Assembly: GCA_015490695.1 (NCBI GenBank)
Contig: WFXK01000107.1
Coordinates: forward strand, 1-8,372
Direction of reading: 5' to 3'
Source: Bacteroidota bacterium
GTDB taxonomy: Bacteria; Bacteroidota; Bacteroidia; SpSt-205; S141-50
Length of the DNA: 8,372 nucleotides
Part shown: positions 1-8,372 of the stretch, one piece after another
How the letters are laid out: each line of letters begins with the position of its first letter
Position numbering within the stretch: the first letter of the stretch is position 1
Position numbers and translations under genes: made by a program
Notes under the pieces: generated by a model
Seen by the model: the letters and a program-made list of their open reading frames with translations, nothing else
What the model was told of the DNA's origin: nothing
Database searches by the model: none

Positions 1-566
1 ACATTAGAGTGGTAGTACAGCTGTACCCAAGGGTGTAAACGATTAAGAGAAATATTTTTTTGTAAAAGCGTCAACAAAGCGGCAGCGCTGTCCCATTGAT
101 TAAAAAACTTAATCCATAAATCTATTTTTAACATCGCACGTTTTACATACTCCGAGGTATCCTTTAATTGCAAACTAAGCTTTAGAATTGTATCTATTAC
201 TGCTAATGCTTCTTTTACTTTGCCCTGCTGCAAGTGCCATTGTTCCCATGCCTTATAGGCTTGTAGCTCTTCTTTTTTATCTTTAAGTTCTTTAGCGATT
301 TGTAGTGCTTTTTGGATGTGGTAGGCAGCGCTATCCCATTGTCGCGCTTGTAGATACCAAACGCCTATAGCATAATGCCATTGCATTTGATAATGAGGCT
401 TTGGATGTTTTTGTAACCATAGATAAGCTTTATTTAAGTACATGCGTGCGCTGTCTAAGTAGAATTTCCTTCGATATTCTCTTGCAATAGATAACCATTG
501 TTGGAAAATAGTAGCAGATTGCCCAAAGATAATGGTGAAGCTGAAGAAAAAAAGAAGGATTCTCAT
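1..566 (-). CDS. Secreted TPR-repeat protein, N-terminal 188 codons (truncated by window edge)
   Basis: The reading frame is open from an ATG at 566-564 to the left edge, so the C-terminus is missing. It starts with a clear signal peptide (MRILLFFFSFTIIFGQSA, cleavage probably near GQS/A). The rest is all-helical and rich in Trp, Tyr, Leu and Ala, with TPR-like helix pairs: one around residues 65-95 containing QWDSAAYHIQKALQIAKEL, one around 97-125 (Gln/Glu-rich helix then KVKEALAVIDTILKL), and another starting at QWDSAAALLTLLQ near 160. The two QWDSAA helices are also similar at DNA level (79-99 and 327-345). The start overlaps the stop of the LhgO gene in an ATGA arrangement, indicating translational coupling as the last visible gene of the operon. 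Exported TPR proteins of Bacteroidota often continue into a membrane helix with a histidine kinase, phosphatase or DNA-binding output domain. Whether this one does cannot be seen, so only a protein-interaction scaffold role is inferred. Confidence 0.8.
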   Translation of the reverse strand, partial: MRILLFFFSFTIIFGQSATIFQQWLSIAREYRRKFYLDSARMYLNKAYLWLQKHPKPHYQMQWHYAIGVWYLQARQWDSAAYHIQKALQIAKELKDKKEELQAYKAWEQWHLQQGKVKEALAVIDTILKLSLQLKDTSEYVKRAMLKIDLWIKFFNQWDSAAALLTLLQKNISLNRLHPWVQLYYHSN

Positions 567-1774
567 AATTGAAAGCGATTTTGTAGTTCTTTAACGATAT
601 GTTTTGCGATAGCTAAGCAAGCAGTTGCAGCAGGAGAAGGCGCATTAACCACATGCAATGAAGCCTCTCCTTGAGCAAATAAAAACTCATCTATCATTTC
701 TCCTGCCGAACTAAGTGCCATAGCCCGAATTCCACAACGCCAAGGTTCTAACTCCTCTATATGCAAGGAAGGAATCAAACGACGTACCTTTTCATAAAAA
801 CGTTTTTTAGAAAACGCCCTTCTATATTCCTCTAAACCAAAACGCCAGTGTTTAAAAAAGAATCGCCACGTACCGATGAAACTTAGTGCCTCCCAAGTGT
901 CTTTACAATCGAAAGCCAGTTTTTTATACCCTTCTCGGGCAAAAGCAAATACCGCATTAGGACCGCATTCTATTTCGCCTGTAACCATCCGAGTAAAATG
1001 CACCCCTAAAAAAGGGAATTTTGGATTAGGAACGGGATAAATCAAGTTTCGTACTCGTTTTTGTGCTGATAGACGCAATTTATAGTAATCGCCTCTGAAT
1101 CCTACAATGCGGTGCTGCAGTGCAATTCCTTCCATACGTGCTAAGCGGTCACTTTGCAAACCACCACAAACTACTAAATAACGACTTTGAAAAGTACCTT
1201 GCGAGGTTTTAATCACATATTTTCCATTTTTCCTATGAATGCTCTTCACTTCATGATTTAAGGCAATGGCTTGGGGATTGCTACTACGTTGTTGGATTTC
1301 CTGTGCTAAGGCTTTACAGACACCAACAAAGTCAATGATACCGGCATAAGGCACCCAAATAGCCTGAACCCCTTCACAATAAGGTTCTATTTCTTTCAAT
1401 TCTTTTGCATCTATCATACGGATTTCTGAGAGTCCGTTTTGCAATCCCCGCTGATAAATTGCTTTTAATTGTGGGATTTCTTTTTCATCTACAGCAACAA
1501 CCACTTTTCCACAGATTTCATAAGGAACTTTATGTTCTTCTGCAAATTGTGTTAATAGGGTTCTTCCTTGAACGCAAAGCTGAGCCCGTTTGGTTTCGGG
1601 TCGGTAATATAATCCTGAGTGGATGACGCCCGAGTTATGTCCTGTTTGATGGGCAGCAATCTGTTTTTCTTTTTCTAAAACGATGAGATTCAAGTTAGGA
1701 TATTGCTGCAATAATTCCCATGCGGTGCTTAGACCAACGCAGCCTGCACCAATAATAATAATATCGCTTTCCAT
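563..1774 (-). CDS. lhgO: L-2-hydroxyglutarate oxidase/dehydrogenase (LhgO family, FAD-dependent)
   Basis: This 403-residue protein belongs to the DAO-type FAD oxidoreductases, and its length is normal for LhgO/L2HGDH. Seen in sequence: an N-terminal dinucleotide-binding motif GAGCVG at residues 9-14; the ribose-binding acidic residue in VLEKE (E34); the family signature HQTGHNSGVIHSGLYY at 42-57; a central block FRGDYYKL...IYPVPNPKFPFLGVHFTR followed by GPNAVFAFAREGY; and C-terminal CGIRAMALSS (R350) and NAPSPAAT (377-384), which close the FAD site. Family knowledge: these enzymes oxidise L-2-hydroxyglutarate to 2-oxoglutarate and pass electrons to quinones or oxygen, clearing a by-product of malate or lactate dehydrogenase side reactions or of lysine/glutarate breakdown. 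No signal peptide or transmembrane helix is visible, so it is cytoplasmic, perhaps membrane-associated. It starts 3 nt after the stop of the upstream beta-barrel gene and its TGA overlaps the ATG of the TPR gene. The annotation is firm; the physiological substrate is inferred from the family. Confidence 0.92.
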   Translation of the reverse strand: MESDIIIIGAGCVGLSTAWELLQQYPNLNLIVLEKEKQIAAHQTGHNSGVIHSGLYYRPETKRAQLCVQGRTLLTQFAEEHKVPYEICGKVVVAVDEKEIPQLKAIYQRGLQNGLSEIRMIDAKELKEIEPYCEGVQAIWVPYAGIIDFVGVCKALAQEIQQRSSNPQAIALNHEVKSIHRKNGKYVIKTSQGTFQSRYLVVCGGLQSDRLARMEGIALQHRIVGFRGDYYKLRLSAQKRVRNLIYPVPNPKFPFLGVHFTRMVTGEIECGPNAVFAFAREGYKKLAFDCKDTWEALSFIGTWRFFFKHWRFGLEEYRRAFSKKRFYEKVRRLIPSLHIEELEPWRCGIRAMALSSAGEMIDEFLFAQGEASLHVVNAPSPAATACLAIAKHIVKELQNRFQL

Positions 1775-1777
1775 GGA

Positions 1778-2476
1778 TTAAAATCCATAAAGGATTTGTA
1801 TTCCTGCGGTTTGGAAGGTAACTTCTGCTTGCGTAAAAGGGTCTAGACTAAGTTTCCCTGCGTTAGGTAGTAGATTATAGTGTCCTCGTATGCGGACAGT
1901 ACCACCACCAGAAAAATTGGGATTGATTTCTGCTACGATAGCGGGCGAAGCAATCATTTGTCGCATCTGTCCCTGATAAGCATTAGCAGTATTAACATAA
2001 CTTAGTTGCAAGTAAGCAAGGTTGACTCCTGCTCCTACGCCAATCCCAAAGGCTTGTTCATTGTATGGCGTTGCACCACTACCGTAGTTAAACATAACAA
2101 ACAAGGGCAGCTGCAAATAAATCCCTGGATTCCTTAAATCCGCAAATTTTATGCCAAAGGATAATTCACTACAAGCGTTTAGAGCAAAAATATCTTCAGG
2201 ATGATAAAGCAGGGAATATAGCCCCCCTACACCGATGATGGTGAAAGAAAGCATTTGGTCAAAAACAGGACGTCCTGAGATAGGGTCACGAATATCTATG
2301 AATTCTACTCCAATACCAAAGTAAAGTTGTCCCCGTTCCTCAAAAGAAAAATCTCGGGTTGCAGCAATAGGATTCAATTGATTTTGTGTCCAAGCAGTGG
2401 AAAATAGTATTAGGGCAATCCATAAGCCCTTTAACCCTGTTGTTGGAAGTACTTTAAGATATTTTCTTGTATCCAT
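1778..2476 (-). CDS. Predicted outer-membrane beta-barrel protein of unknown function
   Basis: The product has 232 residues. It begins with a long signal peptide: a basic n-region (residues 1-16, with R4, K5, K8, K16), a hydrophobic core LWIALILFSTAW (18-29) and probable cleavage near Q31. The mature part alternates hydrophobic and polar residues, is rich in Gly, Tyr and Phe, and lacks long hydrophobic helices. Segments such as QLYFGIGVEFIDI, GIYLQLPLFVMFNYG and FGIGVGAGVNLAYLQLSYV look like amphipathic strands, and the protein ends in Phe after ILYG, as many outer-membrane proteins do. About eight strands would fit, but this is inference. I do not recognise a family. The ATG at 2476-2474 is the only start that retains the signal peptide. 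It lies 46 nt inside the end of the upstream small gene, so translation is probably coupled to it. Only 3 nt separate the stop from the LhgO start. Confidence 0.75.
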   Translation of the reverse strand: MDTRKYLKVLPTTGLKGLWIALILFSTAWTQNQLNPIAATRDFSFEERGQLYFGIGVEFIDIRDPISGRPVFDQMLSFTIIGVGGLYSLLYHPEDIFALNACSELSFGIKFADLRNPGIYLQLPLFVMFNYGSGATPYNEQAFGIGVGAGVNLAYLQLSYVNTANAYQGQMRQMIASPAIVAEINPNFSGGGTVRIRGHYNLLPNAGKLSLDPFTQAEVTFQTAGIQILYGF

Positions 2477-2751
2477 TGCTGTTGTTGATAAGGGTTTTTA
2501 TAAGGGAAAGGTTTAATACTACGGAATTTTGGATAGCCCCAAACGTCTTTCTCTTCACTTCGTCGCATGTAACCCGCTTGTTCTAATAAAACACACATAC
2601 CAATATCTATAAGTCGTAGCTTCTGGTCTCTACTCAGTCGCTTACTTAGTTCTCCGGTTTCTTGAATACCGATTAAAAGCAATAGGGCTTCTATAGAAGG
2701 TCTTAAACCCCATTGCTTTTCAAGGGTTTGGAGAAATGCTTCCCACTTCAT
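2431..2751 (-). CDS. Small conserved-looking hypothetical protein, 106 aa
   Basis: This small, probably cytoplasmic protein has no signal peptide or membrane segment. The ATG at 2751-2749 (MKWEAFLQTLEKQWGL) is preferred. A TTG two codons upstream (2757) is possible but lies almost on the predicted transcription start. The N-terminal two thirds look helical (LRPSIEALLLLIGIQETGEL, then LSRDQKLRLIDIGMCVLLEQAGYM). These are followed by an aromatic/basic segment (DVWGYPKFRSIKPFPYKNP) and a Gln-rich C-terminal helix. From memory, the order 'W-G-L-x-P-S/D-I-x-A-I-L-F-L-I-G-I-Q-E' followed by a helix with C-x-L-L-x-x-x-G-Y resembles a conserved uncharacterised Bacteroidota protein; this was not checked. 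It is the first gene of the operon, directly after a TAnnTTTG promoter, and its 3' end overlaps the start of the beta-barrel gene by 46 nt. No function can be assigned. Confidence 0.75.
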   Translation of the reverse strand: MKWEAFLQTLEKQWGLRPSIEALLLLIGIQETGELSKRLSRDQKLRLIDIGMCVLLEQAGYMRRSEEKDVWGYPKFRSIKPFPYKNPYQQQQWIQENILKYFQQQG

Positions 2752-2759
2752 TATCAAGA

Positions 2760-2790
2760 CAAAGATATACTACTTTGAATAAAGATACAA
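2760..2790 (-). promoter_or_regulatory. Bacteroidota-type promoter for the operon 2751-1
   Basis: On the minus strand the sequence reads TTG (2790-2788), 20 nt, then TATCTTTG (2767-2760). This fits the Bacteroidota housekeeping consensus TTG-N17-23-TAnnTTTG. The -7 element ends only 8 nt before the preferred ATG at 2751, so the leader would be just a few nucleotides long. Initiation would then be nearly leaderless. The match is seen directly; activity is inferred. Confidence 0.6.
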
Positions 2791-2855
2791 GTAGCGCACT
2801 TCCTACTTATAACCCATTTGCAAAGTAAGTCCTTCTATAATTGCTTCTATTGTTT

Positions 2856-2900
2856 AACAAAAACGGGCTGAGCCAGCATCATGCCGACCCAGCCCCGTTT

Positions 2901-2901
<1 letters not shown>
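2856..2901 (-). terminator. Intrinsic terminator of the giant T9SS protein gene
   Basis: On the minus strand AAAACGGGGCTG (2901-2890) pairs with CAGCCCGTTTT (2870-2860), with a single bulged base. The 19-nt middle can itself partly pair through GCAT/ATGC. The stem is followed by a T-run (TTTTTGTT). It begins inside the TGA stop codon (2903-2901) of the giant gene. The complementary strand also carries a short T-run (2898-2901), but no plus-strand gene ends here, so action on the minus-strand transcript is the likely role. Confidence 0.75.
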
Positions 2902-7870
<4,969 letters not shown>

Positions 7871-7892
7871 GGTTGTAATGGTTTTGTTGAGG

Positions 7893-7922
7893 CAAATTTA
7901 GGGAAAGTTTTTAAAAAAACAA
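7893..7922 (-). promoter_or_regulatory. Bacteroidota-type promoter for the giant phase-variable gene
   Basis: The minus strand reads TTG (7922-7920), a 19-nt spacer, then TAAATTTG (7900-7893). This is a full match to TAnnTTTG with standard spacing. Transcription should start around 7886-7888, giving a leader of roughly 16-18 nt rich in C and A (ending CATTACAACC) before the ATG at 7870. No Shine-Dalgarno sequence is seen, as is usual in this phylum. The position of the promoter strongly supports 7870 as the true start rather than any site past the microsatellite. Confidence 0.7.
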
Positions 7923-8073
7923 GGGGTATTGGTGGTAGGTTGTTTTTAGTGGTTTACAATGGATTTTTTGTTGTGGTGGTTGTTGGGTTTTGTTATAGGG
8001 TTTAGGAAACTGGGGAAACTTTGAAAGTTTCCTTGGGTTTCCTTTAAAAAGGCATGCGAAAAACTCCGCACTG

Positions 8074-8156
8074 AGATTCCTCGCTTGCGCTCGGAGTGAC
8101 GTAATGGGTGCAGGGCGGGAGGTTGTAGCGTCATGCCGAGCGAAGCCGAGGCATCT
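8074..8156. repeat. Inverted repeat (28-nt arms) of unit 1
   Basis: The left arm begins AGATTCCTCGCTTGCGCTCG and the right arm ends GCCGAGGCATCT. About 24 of 28 positions pair, around a 27-nt G-rich spacer (8102-8128). The mismatches cluster near the middle of the arms. If transcribed from either strand this would form a long stem-loop and could act as an RNA-stabilising or transcription-attenuating structure. Confidence 0.7.
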
Positions 8157-8233
8157 CTTTTTTGGAAACTTCAGAAACTCTGAAAGTTTCCTACGTTTCT
8201 AGTAAAAAAAGCACTTGGGAAAAATCCGTACTG

Positions 8234-8315
8234 AGATTCCTCGCTTGCGCTCGGAATGACGCAATGGGTGCAGGGTGGTGGTAGTAGCGTCATGCCGAAC
8301 GAATGTGAGGCATCT
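8234..8315. repeat. Inverted repeat (28-nt arms) of unit 2, degenerate
   Basis: The left arm (8234-8261) differs from that of unit 1 at a single base. The right arm (8288-8315) carries several substitutions (CGAACGAATGTGAGG in place of CGAGCGAAGCCGAGG), which weaken the stem. The arms therefore evolve unequally. It ends only 27 nt before the ATG of the plus-strand gene. Confidence 0.6.
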
Positions 8316-8327
8316 AAAAACTTTTCC

Positions 8328-8335
8328 TATCTTCG
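8328..8335 (+). promoter_or_regulatory. Weak candidate -7 element for the plus-strand gene
   Basis: TATCTTCG matches TAnnTTTG at all but one specified position and lies 7 nt upstream of the ATG at 8343. No clear TTG is seen about 19 nt further upstream, where the degenerate repeat arm lies. The call rests on position plus a partial motif match only. Confidence 0.3.
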
Positions 8336-8342
8336 CTCTACA

Positions 8343-8372
8343 ATGAAACGCTTGCCCATCGGCATACAAGAT
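8343..8372 (+). CDS. Start of a probable AAA-ATPase-like / PD-(D/E)XK nuclease family protein (partial, 10 codons)
   Basis: The ATG at 8343 opens a frame reading MKRLPIGIQD up to the window edge. From family knowledge, the opening M-K/R-x-L-P-I-G-I-Q-x-F is highly characteristic of proteins annotated as 'AAA-ATPase-like domain plus PD-(D/E)XK nuclease' (PF09820/PF08011). These occur in many copies in Bacteroidota genomes and continue with a segment such as YLYVDKT. Only ten codons are visible, so the assignment depends on this N-terminal signature. The gene is divergent from the giant secreted-protein gene and follows closely after the palindromic repeats. Members of this family are often associated with repeats and genomic flux; a defence or mobile-element role has been suggested but is not established. 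Confidence 0.5.
   Translation, partial: MKRLPIGIQD

Larger units (their letters stand above)
8005..8322. repeat. Two tandem copies of a 159-bp palindromic intergenic repeat
   Basis: Unit 1 is about 8005-8163 and unit 2 about 8164-8322. Landmarks recur at a spacing of 159-160: GGAAAC at 8005/8164, CTGAGATTCC at 8071/8231, GCATCT at 8151/8310. Each unit contains two palindromic elements. The first is a GGAAAC-based hairpin; in unit 1 GGAAACTTTGAAAGTTTCC (8014-8032) is a perfect palindrome with a central G, nested in an outer GGAAAC/GTTTCC pair. The second is a 28-nt imperfect inverted repeat, with arms 8074-8101 and 8129-8156 in unit 1 and 8234-8261 and 8288-8315 in unit 2. Unit 1 arms match well, while the right arm of unit 2 has drifted. 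There is no transposase. REP- or MITE-like dispersed repeat is the likely class. Confidence 0.8.
7871..8342. other. Intergenic region between divergent genes
   Basis: About 470 bp lie between the giant minus-strand gene and the plus-strand gene at 8343. From left to right they hold the giant gene's promoter, a stretch almost devoid of C on the plus strand (7871-8009), and two tandem 159-bp repeat units. I see no convincing protein-coding gene. A 62-codon minus-strand frame at 7946-8134 runs through the repeats and has low-complexity composition. No tRNA or other RNA gene was recognised. Confidence 0.7.

Noticed and set aside
1405..1626. 73-codon plus-strand frame antisense to lhgO
   Set aside because: It lies wholly opposite the conserved LhgO coding sequence and has no protein-family features.
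2755..2757. TTG at 2757 as start of the small hypothetical gene
   Set aside because: An ATG two codons downstream (2751) gives the same protein, and the TTG sits at or upstream of the likely transcription start.
7946..8134. 62-codon minus-strand reading frame in the intergenic region
   Set aside because: It crosses the palindromic repeat and the C-poor block. Its residues (HSERKRGI, then Asn/His/Lys-rich) are those typical of translated repeats, and there is no promoter or recognised domain.
8005..8322. CRISPR array
   Set aside because: There are only two units, each 159 bp, with conserved sequence throughout and no short-repeat/unique-spacer pattern. No cas genes are visible.

Overview
The window looks like a chromosomal segment of a Bacteroidota bacterium. 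Four things point that way: a giant secreted protein ending in a type IX secretion (T9SS) C-terminal sorting domain with an LYPNPT motif, SBBP-type propeller repeats with aspartate-rich DFDPG loops, TAnnTTTG-type promoter elements, and starts without an obvious Shine-Dalgarno sequence. The genus cannot be named from this sequence.

Layout. Positions 1-2751 hold a tightly packed minus-strand operon. In transcription order it contains a small conserved-looking hypothetical protein (2431-2751), a predicted small outer-membrane beta-barrel protein (1778-2476), an FAD-dependent L-2-hydroxyglutarate oxidase/dehydrogenase of the LhgO family (563-1774), and a secreted TPR protein that runs off the left edge (1-566). 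The genes overlap by 46 nt, are separated by 3 nt, and overlap by 4 nt (ATGA). A Bacteroidota-type promoter lies immediately upstream at 2760-2790. An intrinsic terminator at 2856-2901 separates this operon from the next gene, which is also on the minus strand.

Positions 2901-7870 hold one giant gene for a secreted protein of about 1,600-1,655 residues. It has an N-terminal region without a recognised domain, about a dozen SBBP propeller-blade repeats, three Cys-containing repeats of about 53 residues, an Ig/PKD-like segment and a T9SS sorting domain. Its only sensible start (ATG at 7870, 17 or so nt downstream of a good promoter) and its signal peptide are split by a (TC)14 dinucleotide microsatellite at 7764-7792. 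With 14 repeats the ATG frame ends after 40 codons. With 13 repeats the ATG reads straight through a proper signal peptide (AKA/QQ cleavage site) into the 1,598-codon body. This looks like a slipped-strand phase-variation switch on a surface or secreted protein, captured in the OFF state. A repeat-length error in the assembly is the main alternative. This is the most interesting feature of the window.

Positions 7871-8342 are intergenic. They contain the promoter of the giant gene, a stretch almost lacking C on the plus strand (7871-8009), and two tandem copies of a 159-bp repeat (8005-8322). Each copy has a GGAAAC palindrome and a 28-nt imperfect inverted repeat. At the right edge (8343-8372) a plus-strand gene begins with MKRLPIGIQD, which resembles the start of the AAA-ATPase-like/PD-(D/E)XK nuclease family.
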